Below, piece by piece: positions 1 through 8,835 of a stretch of 64,000 bases of DNA (positions are counted from its first letter, which is position 1; every line of letters starts with the position of its first letter). Origin of the DNA: Bacteroidota bacterium (lineage in GTDB: Bacteria; Bacteroidota; Bacteroidia; Bacteroidales; JAADJA01). Under the pieces are notes generated by a model. The model was not told the origin of the DNA, searched no databases, and saw only the letters and a program-made list of their open reading frames with translations. The translations under genes were made by a program, and so were the position numbers. The stretch is taken from NCBI GenBank assembly GCA_020444515.1, contig JAHLKX010000013.1, forward strand, positions 26,387 to 90,386, given 5' to 3'.

Positions 1-1344
1 GGAATCGAAGGACAATATGTAGGGTCATTGCTGAATTATGGAAGCATCAGTGGCACCGGAACTTATTCCTATAATCGAGATACGGGTGGTACAGGTGTTA
101 CGGCCGCTTTTGAGGGATGGCATTATATTTCAACTCCAGTGGGGGGAATGAGTTGCCATCATATTTTTGATTATTATATCAATGACTGGGATGAAACTAA
201 CAATACCTGGTATAATTATTCACCCAGTGGTTCAGGCTGTGTGGCCGGCCCTGATAATCCGTTTGATTTAATGAAAGGATACAGCATCAAACGAGAACTC
301 GATTATGCCTGCAATGCTGTCAATCCAGCAACCGGATCGGTAGTGGAATTTACCGGATCTGCTGCGCAGGTTCATACCGGAAATCAATCGATCATGGTAA
401 GCGGAAGTGATTTCCAACCGGGTGATCCTGATAACATGAACAACTGGAACCTGGTGGGAAATCCCTTTCCATCAGCTGTTGATGCCGGTTCCATCAGTTT
501 TCCGGCCGAGATCGATAATGCCATATATTATTACGATGATGCTACACTGAGTTATGAAGCCTATGTGGGCGGGGTTGGACAACCTTTTATCCCGGTTGCT
601 CAAGGATTTTTCGTCCACGTCAATACACCGGGGACCTGGAGTTTTGATCTTGATAACACCACCCGTGTTTGCGATGGATCCGATAACTGGTATAAAAGTC
701 AAAGCACTAACGTTCTGGAAATAGCAGTACACGATAAAAAAGGACTGGGTGATAAAACCTATTTCCGGAAGCTGGAAGCTGCCACCCGGGATTTTGATAA
801 AAAATGGGATGCCTATAAATTATTGACAGACCTACCGGAAGTGCCGCAAATTTATAGCAAAACAAACAATATTCGATATGCCATCAATGCCATGGATCAG
901 GCCGATGAATTGCCATTGTTTTTTAAGTGTGGAGAAACAGGATATTATACAATCACTGTAGACGGACTGGATGATTTCGACCTGGTTTACCTGGAGGATA
1001 GAACCACCGGGATATTGCATGATTTAAAAACAAAACCCTGGTATACCTTTGTCGCTGAGCAGAGTGATCATTCTGCCCGTTTCGTCCTTCATTTTGAGGA
1101 GTATGCTGAAGGCCTTGAGGATCAAGGATTCATCATTTATTCGAAAAATAAATGTATTTATTTAAAAAATCAAAGGGACCTTTCGGGTGATATTGTTGTC
1201 ATCAATTCAGTTGGACAGGTGATTGTCACCACGAGATTGCAGAGTGGATTGAACCGGATTCAATTGAATCAACCTGAAGGAATATACATTGTTCGCGCTC
1301 TGACACCAACTTATACGGTAAACAAAAAAGTGTTTTACCATTAA
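1..1344 (+). CDS. Secreted T9SS-type protein, 5' truncated by window edge
   Basis: The reading frame is open from the first base, so the true start and signal peptide lie upstream. About 447 residues are visible. The motif NNWNLVGNPFPSAVD (around residues 147-161 of the visible part) is the WNLVGNPYPS-type motif that often precedes the tail of Bacteroidetes surface proteins. The last 75 or so residues (SGDIVVINSVGQVIVT, then GIYIVRAL and a KKVF end) have the strand pattern of a T9SS type A sorting domain, although the usual YPNP start is absent. A cell-surface or secreted role is inferred; no enzymatic domain is recognisable. A strong hairpin terminator follows. Confidence 0.75.
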   Translation, partial: GIEGQYVGSLLNYGSISGTGTYSYNRDTGGTGVTAAFEGWHYISTPVGGMSCHHIFDYYINDWDETNNTWYNYSPSGSGCVAGPDNPFDLMKGYSIKRELDYACNAVNPATGSVVEFTGSAAQVHTGNQSIMVSGSDFQPGDPDNMNNWNLVGNPFPSAVDAGSISFPAEIDNAIYYYDDATLSYEAYVGGVGQPFIPVAQGFFVHVNTPGTWSFDLDNTTRVCDGSDNWYKSQSTNVLEIAVHDKKGLGDKTYFRKLEAATRDFDKKWDAYKLLTDLPEVPQIYSKTNNIRYAINAMDQADELPLFFKCGETGYYTITVDGLDDFDLVYLEDRTTGILHDLKTKPWYTFVAEQSDHSARFVLHFEEYAEGLEDQGFIIYSKNKCIYLKNQRDLSGDIVVINSVGQVIVTTRLQSGLNRIQLNQPEGIYIVRALTPTYTVNKKVFYH

Positions 1345-1371
1345 AAACTGCAGGAAATTAGTAAGGACTGT

Positions 1372-1401
1372 AAAAAATCCCGCCGCGTGCGGGATTTTTT
1401 T
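1372..1401 (+). terminator. Rho-independent terminator
   Basis: Perfect 12-bp arms (AAAAAATCCCGC at 1372-1383 and its complement at 1389-1400) surround a 5-base loop, with a U-run on the 3' side. It lies 28 bp after the first gene's stop. The A-tract on the left arm means it could also work on the opposite strand. Confidence 0.9.
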
Positions 1402-1446
1402 ATGAACTGATTAAGGATCTGTTTTCTTCGGCTCATTAATTTTTCC

Positions 1447-1474
1447 TAACTTTAGCAGCAGTATCCATACTGCT
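1447..1474 (+). promoter_or_regulatory. -7 element plus 18-bp palindrome abutting a start codon
   Basis: TAACTTTA at 1447-1454 fits the Bacteroidetes -7 consensus TAnnTTTR. It is followed at 1457-1474 by a perfect palindrome, AGCAGTAT-CC-ATACTGCT, whose last base directly precedes the ATG at 1475. If the -7 element is right, the palindrome forms almost the entire 5' leader and could be an operator or a start-site hairpin. Confidence 0.55.
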
Positions 1475-2482
1475 ATGAATTCCACTGTTTGTTATATCCT
1501 CGTTGTTATCCTTTCTCCTTTATGTTTTAACCATTTTGTTTCAGGGCAATCCCAAATCAACTCTCCCGGTATTAACCTGGGCCCTGATTTTAATTTGTGT
1601 ACAGGGTTTATTCATTTATTGGATGCAGGGCCCGGCTACGACAGTTATCTTTGGCAGGACGGTTCCACTGATCAAACTTATATGGTTACAGAAGGTGGAA
1701 CATTTTGGGTTCATGCTTATGTCGGTTCAGTCATGTATGCAGATACCATCCACATTGGTTACTGGCCCTATCCTGATCCGAATCTGGGAAATGATACCCT
1801 GTTATGTCCGGACCATTCAATTATTTTGGAACCACCTGTCTATTTTACCAGTTATTTATGGCAGGACGGATCAACTTTGCCCTTTTATGTTGTTTCCGAT
1901 GAAGGACTATACTGGGTTGACGTAACTGATGTTCATGGCTGTACCGGATCGGATTCCATCTTTGTCGAGTATTCCGATTTTGAGATCGATCTGGGAGAGA
2001 ATATCAGCATATGTTTGTGTGACTCTGTATTGCTTGATGCCGGTGATGGATTTTTTAATTATGAATGGCAGGACGGATCAACGGGTCAATATTTTCTGGT
2101 GGTCGGAACGGATTATGGGGTAGGCTCCCATGAGTTTTCAGTCACGGCACTGGATTCTAATAATTGCGAAACTTCAGATACAATCTTGATATATATCGCT
2201 GGTTACACCGAAATACCACCCATTTCCGATAATAAAATACGAATTTATCCCAATCCGGCCGATGATTTCCTGATCATTAACTTTGGTGAAGCCGGAACGT
2301 CGATTTACACCGTGGAGATTTTCGACATGCACGGAAATAAAATCTATCAATGCGATAACCTGAACAATAGTTCCGCTGAATCAGTTAATCTTGAAACGGA
2401 TCACTTCAAACCCGGTATCCATATGATGAATATTCAAAGTTCATCTTGCGTTTGGAACCGAAAACTGGTCATCAGCCATTAA
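1475..2482 (+). CDS. Secreted repeat protein with T9SS type A sorting tail
   Basis: The N-terminus is a Sec signal peptide (hydrophobic residues 5-24, cleavage near VSGQS). Three repeats of about 75 residues follow, each built as LGxD...LLDAG..Y.WQDGST..Y.V..G.YWV.V, the Ig-like repeat common in Bacteroidetes gliding or adhesion-type surface proteins. The tail from about residue 250 (IRIYPNPADDFLIINF, then VEIFDMHGNKIY and a final KLVISH) is a canonical T9SS type A sorting domain. The product is therefore expected to cross the outer membrane by T9SS and be anchored or released. The ligand is unknown. The start is supported by the signal peptide and the -7 element at 1447. Confidence 0.85.
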   Translation: MNSTVCYILVVILSPLCFNHFVSGQSQINSPGINLGPDFNLCTGFIHLLDAGPGYDSYLWQDGSTDQTYMVTEGGTFWVHAYVGSVMYADTIHIGYWPYPDPNLGNDTLLCPDHSIILEPPVYFTSYLWQDGSTLPFYVVSDEGLYWVDVTDVHGCTGSDSIFVEYSDFEIDLGENISICLCDSVLLDAGDGFFNYEWQDGSTGQYFLVVGTDYGVGSHEFSVTALDSNNCETSDTILIYIAGYTEIPPISDNKIRIYPNPADDFLIINFGEAGTSIYTVEIFDMHGNKIYQCDNLNNSSAESVNLETDHFKPGIHMMNIQSSSCVWNRKLVISH

Positions 2483-2593
2483 CTAATTTTGTTTACAACC
2501 TTCTTTTATCCGGGAATCAGGATATTTAAATACCTGGTATAAAACTTCACCTGCACAATTCAATTATTTGTTGCAAATGTCTGAACAGAATGC

Positions 2594-2806
2594 TTATCCG
2601 GAAGTAGCCTTTCGCGCTGAAGAAGTCATGATAATACCGATGATCAGCACCACGGCACTCACGATGACGGGTGTCCAGTTGGCCGAGCTTATACCGATAT
2701 CGAGCCCGAAAGCACTGAATGATTCCGATTGATTGATGGCTTGTATCCCGAAAATGAGGGTTCCGGCAATACCTAATATGAGCAATATAATTCCTGCTGC
2801 TTTCAT
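2594..2806 (-). CDS. Small two-helix inner-membrane protein
   Basis: This 70-residue protein has two transmembrane segments (about residues 4-22 and 43-62) separated by a polar loop, with a short basic C-terminus (SSARKATSG). The layout is that of DUF3185-like small membrane proteins, but I cannot assign a family firmly and function is unknown. It is transcribed divergently from the TetR-type gene at 3139 across a 332-bp intergenic region. Confidence 0.7.
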   Translation of the reverse strand: MKAAGIILLILGIAGTLIFGIQAINQSESFSAFGLDIGISSANWTPVIVSAVVLIIGIIMTSSARKATSG

Positions 2807-3138
2807 AGTCAGTTTTATTTTGATTAAAATATTTGACCCTTCATTATGTTAAAATTGTGCCAAACTCCTTGTTTTGTTTCTAATGCCTTTGTTATAAGTG
2901 GCTTGAGAAGTTTAATTCGTTGTGTCAACCCCGGGTTTATAAAACAGAGGCAGTTATATATGTAGAATCTTTTCACACTAATTTATAGTTGAAGGGCCTT
3001 CGATGTAACAGATTCCTATCCTACAGCTCAATAGGTTTGTCTACCTAAAATTTAAAGATTACTATTCATATATGATCAAAATATGTAAATTTATCGGGAA
3101 TTTAAACTTAATAATCTGCAAGTTGTTGTGAGAATAGT
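2807..3138. other. Divergent intergenic region with one inverted repeat
   Basis: This 332-bp AT-rich gap contains the promoters of the small membrane protein (minus) and the TetR-type regulator (plus). At 3032-3047 TAGGT-TTGTCT-ACCTA forms 5-bp inverted arms and contains TGTCTA, the half-site of the palindrome at 3812. It could be an autoregulatory site. No open reading frame worth calling was found. Confidence 0.4.
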
Positions 3139-3735
3139 ATGAGTGATTTCAGTTCAAAACAATCAAAGGAAAAATGGCTGGAAGAAGGTTACCGGCAATT
3201 TGCATTGTACGGACCCCAAAATCTCAGCATCAAAAAAATCAGTGAAGCGCTTGGTTCCTCCAGGGCTTCCTTCTATCACTTTTTTGGGGATATGGATGTT
3301 TTCACTGAAGAATTGCTCGCCATGCACTGGGACATTGCAGAAAAATTTAATGAGATTGGCAAAACATCATGCAACCAACTCTTTCCCGACCTATATGATC
3401 TGCTGGCGGAGAATCCTGTACCGCTTCAGTTCAGTATGCAGCTTTTTCATCACCGCAGTAAACCGGCCTTCAATTTTTTGTTCATCAAAACCTATGAGGC
3501 ATCAGCCAAAACCTTTTTACTATATTTGTTTGCAGAACATTATTCCTTAACCCAAACTGAGCGCGAGATTTTTAATCTTTGGATTACGGTCGGGGAGGCC
3601 TGGTATTCAAGATTGAATAAAGAAGACCTATCATCAGAAAGGCTTCAGAAAGTTGCCAGGGACATTATGGACAGCGTGATAAAGTTTGCCAATTCACAGT
3701 TGTATGCTGCCATAAAGTTGCAGGATAGCTTTTAG
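3139..3735 (+). CDS. TetR/AcrR-family transcriptional regulator
   Basis: The N-terminal 55 residues have the TetR helix-turn-helix layout: GYRQFALYGPQNLSIKKISE, then LGSSRASFYHFFGD, where the SxxSFYxxFxxKxxL-type recognition helix is clear. The remaining 140 residues are the variable all-helical ligand and dimerisation domain. At 198 residues it is typical for the family. It lies directly upstream of, and co-directional with, the sulfatase locus, and a perfect palindrome (3812-3829) sits between them. Repression of that locus with release by a small ligand is the natural inference; the ligand is unknown. Confidence 0.9.
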   Translation: MSDFSSKQSKEKWLEEGYRQFALYGPQNLSIKKISEALGSSRASFYHFFGDMDVFTEELLAMHWDIAEKFNEIGKTSCNQLFPDLYDLLAENPVPLQFSMQLFHHRSKPAFNFLFIKTYEASAKTFLLYLFAEHYSLTQTEREIFNLWITVGEAWYSRLNKEDLSSERLQKVARDIMDSVIKFANSQLYAAIKLQDSF

Positions 3736-3811
3736 AGCGATACTATGAAAAAAAGAAAGGTCCTCATGTTGTAATCATATCACACCTTCCTTTAACAATA
3801 TCACCTTTCCA

Positions 3812-3829
3812 TTAGACACTACTGTCTAA
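3812..3829. promoter_or_regulatory. Candidate TetR-family operator
   Basis: TTAGACA-CTAC-TGTCTAA is an 18-bp perfect inverted repeat (7-bp arms). It lies in the 197-bp gap between the TetR-type gene and the sulfatase gene, about 104 bp upstream of the sulfatase start. Size and symmetry suit a TetR dimer; assignment to the neighbouring regulator is by position. Confidence 0.6.
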
Positions 3830-3932
3830 AATTCCCGGTCTGCAAGTATTAATTTTACCCTGATAAATTCAATTTATTTATAAATTAGCACTTAAGACTT
3901 CATAAAATACAACTCCTCAAAATTATTTTAAG

Positions 3933-6341
3933 ATGAAAAACACTTTCTTATCATTCGTAAGCCTGGCTATGCTGGCACTGATATTCAGCTGTTCGCCTCA
4001 GTCAGGTAATACAGAAAAACAACAGGGGAACGCAATTCCTTATCCTTTGCCTGAATGGGACGGCGTTCAGGGTAAAACCCTGGCCGATTCCAAACCCGAT
4101 TTTATCGGTCAGCCCAAAGCACCTGAAGGTGCTCCCAATGTGCTGGTTATCATGCTGGACGATGCCGGGTATTCCAACGCATCATCCTTTGGAGGCATGA
4201 TGAAAACCCCCACATTCGACCGGATCGGGGATGAGGGAATACGCTACACCCATTTTTCAGTAGCAGCAGTGTGTTCTCCAACCCGCGCCTCATTACTCAC
4301 CGGTTACAACGTTCACCAGGTCGGTACAGGGATTATTTCCGAGTTCGCCACGGGTTACCCGGGTTATAATTCACAAATTGATTACACTACCCCTTCCATT
4401 GCCAAAATCTTAACCGAAAATGGTTATGCCACTGCCGCTTTTGGTAAATGGCACAATACACCCATGGAAGAAGCTTCTCCGGCCGGACCCTTTGAGAGCT
4501 GGCCAACAGGTATATGGGGATTTGAATATTTCTGGGGATTCCTGGGCGGCGAGACCAATCAGTTCCATCCCTTGTTGTACGAAAACACCACGGCCATTGA
4601 AACCCCGAAAACCAATGCAGACGGATCAACGTTCCATATTTCGCACGGTATGGCCGATCAGGCAATCAAATGGCTGGACAACTGGAAAGGTCTGCGGGAT
4701 GTTCCGTTCTTCATGTACTATACGCCAGGGGCCGTCCATGCTCCTATACAGGTGCCCAAAGAATGGAGAGACAAATATAAAGGACAATTTGACGAGGGAT
4801 GGCATGTTTACAGACAACAACTCCTGGAACGCCAGAAAAAACTGGGACTGGTTTCGGAAGATGCGGAAATGGTTGACTGGCCGGAGGTTATCCCCGAATG
4901 GGATTCATTCAGTGAAGAAGGGAAAGAATACCTGGCCCGCCAGATGGAGGTGAATGCTGCTTTTATGGAGCATGTTGATTATCATATCGGTCGGGTTATC
5001 AGTCATTTGGAAGAAATGGGAGAGCTGGACAATACAATGATTGTTTATCTCACCGCTGATAATGGTAATACTGCTGAAGGAACACCTACCGGCACCTTTT
5101 CTGAGCTGCTTTTTCAAAATGGCTTTCCTCCGCTTACCATGGAACAACAATTAGAGAAGCTGGAAGAATTTGGTGGACTTGATGCCTGGGGAGGACCACA
5201 TTTAGCCAATCACTATTCTGTCGGTTGGTCCTATGCCGGTTCAACACCATATCAATGGACCAAACAAATTGCCTCACACTTTGGGGGCACCATGTCGGCA
5301 ACAGCCATACGCTATCCCAAAGCCATTAATGCAAAAGGTGAGTGGCGGAGGCAGTTTCAGAATGTGACCGATCTCGTTCCTACCATCCTTGAGGTTACCG
5401 GAGTCCCTGCACCCGATTATGTGAACGGACAGAAAAGAAAGGAGTATCCGGGAAAATCGCTTACTTATGCATGGAACGATCCGGATGCCAAAACCAACCA
5501 TCCCACCCAGTATTTTGAGATGAGCGGATTCATGGGATTATACCATGAAGGCTGGACACTTTGCGGAAAACCAACCCGTGTTCCCTGGTCTTTAGATCCT
5601 GAAGCTATTGCCAATTTCGATCCCCTAAACACCGAATGGGAATTGTATAATATTGAAGAGGATCCGATACAGCAAGTTAACGTAGCAGATCAATACCCGG
5701 AAAAAGTCAAGGAACTGGAAGAAATATTCTGGAAAGAGGCAGAAAAATATAATGTATATCCCGTGGGTGGTTCTATGGGCAGAATGCTGCAACCGGAATC
5801 CAATCCGCAAAAGGCCGCCAAACGACACTGGGAGCTGACGCCCAACGTTTACCGGGTGCCCGAGTTTGCCGGGCCGGAGCTCAAATCTACCAATTATGAG
5901 ATCAACGCTTATTTAACTGCCGACGAAAACACCGAGGGTGTTATTTATGCGGTGGGAGAACACATCGGAGGACAGGCATTGTTCATTATGGATGGCAAGT
6001 TGAGGTACAGCTATTCCACACTTGGCCTCTACTGGCATGATTTCGATGGTGATGTAAAAATACCATACGGTGATGTAAAAATCACCTTAAAACATACCAT
6101 GAAAGAACCCAGACTGAATGGTCCATCAACTGTCGAATTTTTTATCAACGATGAAAAAGTGGGTGAAATGGATATCACGGCAACGGTTTACTTTGCATTT
6201 ACCGGTCATGAAACATTTGATATTGGACGCGATGAAGGCATGCCTGTCAATGAAGAATATGCCGATAAGGGTAAATTTGAATTTACTCCAGGTCAACTGC
6301 ACAAGGTGGTATTTGACATTAAGAATCCTGAAGAGAAGTGA
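3933..6341 (+). CDS. Arylsulfatase lipoprotein (type I, formylglycine-dependent)
   Basis: The signal sequence ends in a lipobox-like LIFSC, giving a lipidated Cys20. The sulfatase domain shows metal ligands in LDDAGY (Asp76, Asp77), the catalytic signature CSPTR with Cys114 (oxidised to formylglycine by a maturase) and Arg118, the GKWH motif with Lys172 and His174, a His269 region, and the metal ligand pair Asp376-Asn377 in TADNG. The last 150 residues are the beta-rich C-terminal domain seen in long arylsulfatases of about 780 residues. Hydrolysis of a sulfate ester in the periplasm or at the outer membrane is expected; the substrate cannot be read from sequence. It is followed by a DUF1254 lipoprotein and several barrel proteins. 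No maturase gene is in the window. Confidence 0.93.
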   Translation: MKNTFLSFVSLAMLALIFSCSPQSGNTEKQQGNAIPYPLPEWDGVQGKTLADSKPDFIGQPKAPEGAPNVLVIMLDDAGYSNASSFGGMMKTPTFDRIGDEGIRYTHFSVAAVCSPTRASLLTGYNVHQVGTGIISEFATGYPGYNSQIDYTTPSIAKILTENGYATAAFGKWHNTPMEEASPAGPFESWPTGIWGFEYFWGFLGGETNQFHPLLYENTTAIETPKTNADGSTFHISHGMADQAIKWLDNWKGLRDVPFFMYYTPGAVHAPIQVPKEWRDKYKGQFDEGWHVYRQQLLERQKKLGLVSEDAEMVDWPEVIPEWDSFSEEGKEYLARQMEVNAAFMEHVDYHIGRVISHLEEMGELDNTMIVYLTADNGNTAEGTPTGTFSELLFQNGFPPLTMEQQLEKLEEFGGLDAWGGPHLANHYSVGWSYAGSTPYQWTKQIASHFGGTMSATAIRYPKAINAKGEWRRQFQNVTDLVPTILEVTGVPAPDYVNGQKRKEYPGKSLTYAWNDPDAKTNHPTQYFEMSGFMGLYHEGWTLCGKPTRVPWSLDPEAIANFDPLNTEWELYNIEEDPIQQVNVADQYPEKVKELEEIFWKEAEKYNVYPVGGSMGRMLQPESNPQKAAKRHWELTPNVYRVPEFAGPELKSTNYEINAYLTADENTEGVIYAVGEHIGGQALFIMDGKLRYSYSTLGLYWHDFDGDVKIPYGDVKITLKHTMKEPRLNGPSTVEFFINDEKVGEMDITATVYFAFTGHETFDIGRDEGMPVNEEYADKGKFEFTPGQLHKVVFDIKNPEEK

Positions 6342-6561
6342 GCGCCTCTGAGTATGGTGATCTAGATTAATGTGATATGAATATCCATTCATCTGCTAAA
6401 ACTTTAGGCGGGTGAACGGGTATTCAGTTTTTAAAACTAAAAACAAATTAATAAGCAGAGAATTAATATCTGAATGGCATAGAGGCAAAGTGAATTCTCT
6501 CAGGTACTTTTTGAAAATATAATAGCAAGTAGAATATCTATAAAGACATTAAAAAAGAATC

Positions 6562-7968
6562 ATGAAAAAACTATTTTTTGCAGTTTTTATCATTACAGGC
6601 TTATCAATAGCTTCCTGTTCACAAAAACAGGCAAAAGTAAGCCCGGAGGAAGCAAAACAAATTGCCGAAGAAGCTTACATTTATGCCTATCCCATGCTCG
6701 ATCATTATAAAATGATGTTTGCCATGGCCATGTACCCTGAATCCGGAGCCTACACCGCCCCGATTAATGAAATGTATCACAATCCGGCGCTCAGCGGACC
6801 AAAAGACACCATTATTGTTCGCCCCAATAACGATACTTTTTACTCTTCCGTTTGGTTCGATTTATCAGGTCAGCCGCAGATATTGAAAGTGCCAGCAATT
6901 ACTGATGGAAGGTGCTATTCCTTCCAGATCATCGACATGTACACGCATAACGTTGATTACGTAGGCACACGAAAAACGGGATTTGATTCGGGCACCTATA
7001 TGTTTGCCGGGCCCGACTGGGATGGCGAAAAGCCCGAAGGAATCAACAAGGTGATTCAATCGGAAGGCAACTACCTACTGGCCCTTGGCAGAACGCAGGT
7101 TTTTGGCCCTGACGACATAGAAAGTGTACAGGCTGTAATGAACAACTTTGAGGTTCTGACACTGGGTGAATATCTAGGAAAGGATGTTCAGCATGTGGCT
7201 TCGCTCTTGCTTGACCTGCCTCCCTATAATCCGGCAAAAGTTAGTGACGAAAATTTTATTGGCTATTTCAATGCTTTGATGGCACACGCAAAAATCCATC
7301 CAACTGAAAAAGAACTTTTTGCACAGTTTGCTAAAATCGGGATCGAACCGGGAAAACCATTCAATCCGGAGGATTATGATCCTGAAGTAATTTCAGCAAT
7401 AAATAAAGGAATACAAGCCGGAATGGAAAAGATTAAGGAAGCATCGATGAAGCTGGGTGTGCGGAAAAATGGCTGGCAATTGATCGCCAATGCATTTGGC
7501 ACCCGCGATGCCATGCAGGGGAAATACCTGACCCGGGCAGCAGCGGCTTATTTCGGGCTCTGGGGCAACGACCTTGAAGAAGCCTTTTACCCTGAAACCA
7601 CCTTTGATGCAGATGGAGAAGAACTCGATGGTTCAAAACACAATTATCTCCTGCACTTTGAAGCTGATCAACTCCCGCCTGCCAAAGCATTCTGGTCGAT
7701 GACTATGTACAAACTTCCGGCGCAACTCCTGATTGAAAATGAAATCAACCGTTATGTGATCGGCAGTGCCACCGAAGGATTGAAATATAATGACGACGGA
7801 TCGCTGGATATTTATATTCTAAAGGGGAACCCTGGTACCGATAAAGTATCAAACTGGCTTCCGGCTTATGACGGACCTTTTTCACTGCAGGCAAGATTTT
7901 ACTGGCCCGACCTGCAAGCGCTGGATCCGCTGTATGCACCGCCGGCTGTTCAAAAGAATGATAAATAG
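6562..7968 (+). CDS. DUF1254/DUF1214 domain lipoprotein
   Basis: The signal sequence has a lipobox at SIASC (Cys19). DUF1254 spans about residues 35-180 (AYIYAYPM, then PNNDTFYSSVWFDLS). DUF1214 is C-terminal, about 350-460 (NRYVIGSATEGLKYNDDGSL, NWLPA, FYWPDLQALD). At 468 residues it is full length. The biochemical role of this family is not settled; members are often found beside arylsulfatases and porin-like proteins, as here. It is co-directional with the sulfatase (220-bp gap) and only 18 bp from the next gene, so transcription with the following barrel protein is likely. Confidence 0.9.
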   Translation: MKKLFFAVFIITGLSIASCSQKQAKVSPEEAKQIAEEAYIYAYPMLDHYKMMFAMAMYPESGAYTAPINEMYHNPALSGPKDTIIVRPNNDTFYSSVWFDLSGQPQILKVPAITDGRCYSFQIIDMYTHNVDYVGTRKTGFDSGTYMFAGPDWDGEKPEGINKVIQSEGNYLLALGRTQVFGPDDIESVQAVMNNFEVLTLGEYLGKDVQHVASLLLDLPPYNPAKVSDENFIGYFNALMAHAKIHPTEKELFAQFAKIGIEPGKPFNPEDYDPEVISAINKGIQAGMEKIKEASMKLGVRKNGWQLIANAFGTRDAMQGKYLTRAAAAYFGLWGNDLEEAFYPETTFDADGEELDGSKHNYLLHFEADQLPPAKAFWSMTMYKLPAQLLIENEINRYVIGSATEGLKYNDDGSLDIYILKGNPGTDKVSNWLPAYDGPFSLQARFYWPDLQALDPLYAPPAVQKNDK

Positions 7969-7986
7969 CAATTTAAAAAAATAAAA

Positions 7987-8790
7987 ATGAAGAAAACTAC
8001 AATTATTGTTTTTGTTCTGTCTGCTCTACTTTTTCAACTGTCATTAGCTCAAGATAACAAAGAAGCTCTGTCGCAGCAGGCAGCCAATCCCCTGGCCGAC
8101 CTGATGAGTTTCCCCTTTCAGAACAACCTGAACATGAATTACGGGCCCTATGATCGGAACATGAATATCCTGAATATTCAGCCGGTAATCCCCTTTGCCG
8201 ATGGCCGGATCATTACAAGAACTATTTTGCCCATCGTAAGGATTCCCAATTTTGCCAGTGAAGACGGAATAGCCGCTTCAGGTTTGAGCGACATCGTTTT
8301 TACGGCATTTTATGCCCCGGCCAATCAGCCCTTTACCTGGGGATTCGGGCCGGTGCTGGAAATCCCGACAGGCGGAGCCGAAAGGGGAACCCAAAAATGG
8401 AGTGCAGGTCCTTCTTTTGTAGCGCTGCTGCAACCTGAGGATTGGACCTTCGGGGTGCTGGTGAACAATGCCTGGTCATTTGCCGGGAAAGAGGAGCGTG
8501 CTGATGTAAATCATATGCTGCTCAATCTTTTTATCGTGCGCCAGCTGGGTAATGGCTGGTATGTGAATTCAACACCCATCATCACAGCCGACTGGACTGC
8601 GGATGAAGAAAACCGCTGGATCGTTCCCATTGGGGCGGGTGCTGGAAAACTGGTGCTGCTGGGTGGCAAACTGCCACTGAACCTTCAAACACAGCTTTAC
8701 TATAATGCAGTGCGCCCTGATTTCGGACCGGAGTGGCAATGGCGGGTGCAAGTACAGTTTTTACTGCCGAAGAGTATTTTCAAAAAATAA
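7987..8790 (+). CDS. Outer-membrane barrel protein, 'neuromedin U'-like transporter family
   Basis: A Sec signal peptide is cleaved near SLAQD. The mature 245 residues alternate aromatic and glycine-rich strands (PLADLMSFPFQNNLNMNYGP, GFGPVLEIPTGG, WRVQVQFLLPK), the pattern of the small barrel family often labelled neuromedin U protein or transporter family 2. A role as a porin-like channel for the substrate of the adjacent sulfatase/DUF1254 lipoproteins is inferred from position only. It starts 18 bp after the DUF1254 gene. Confidence 0.75.
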   Translation: MKKTTIIVFVLSALLFQLSLAQDNKEALSQQAANPLADLMSFPFQNNLNMNYGPYDRNMNILNIQPVIPFADGRIITRTILPIVRIPNFASEDGIAASGLSDIVFTAFYAPANQPFTWGFGPVLEIPTGGAERGTQKWSAGPSFVALLQPEDWTFGVLVNNAWSFAGKEERADVNHMLLNLFIVRQLGNGWYVNSTPIITADWTADEENRWIVPIGAGAGKLVLLGGKLPLNLQTQLYYNAVRPDFGPEWQWRVQVQFLLPKSIFKK

Positions 8791-8835
8791 CAGGAGAATC
8801 GGGATAAAGTGATAATGTAAACAACAATTTTAACT

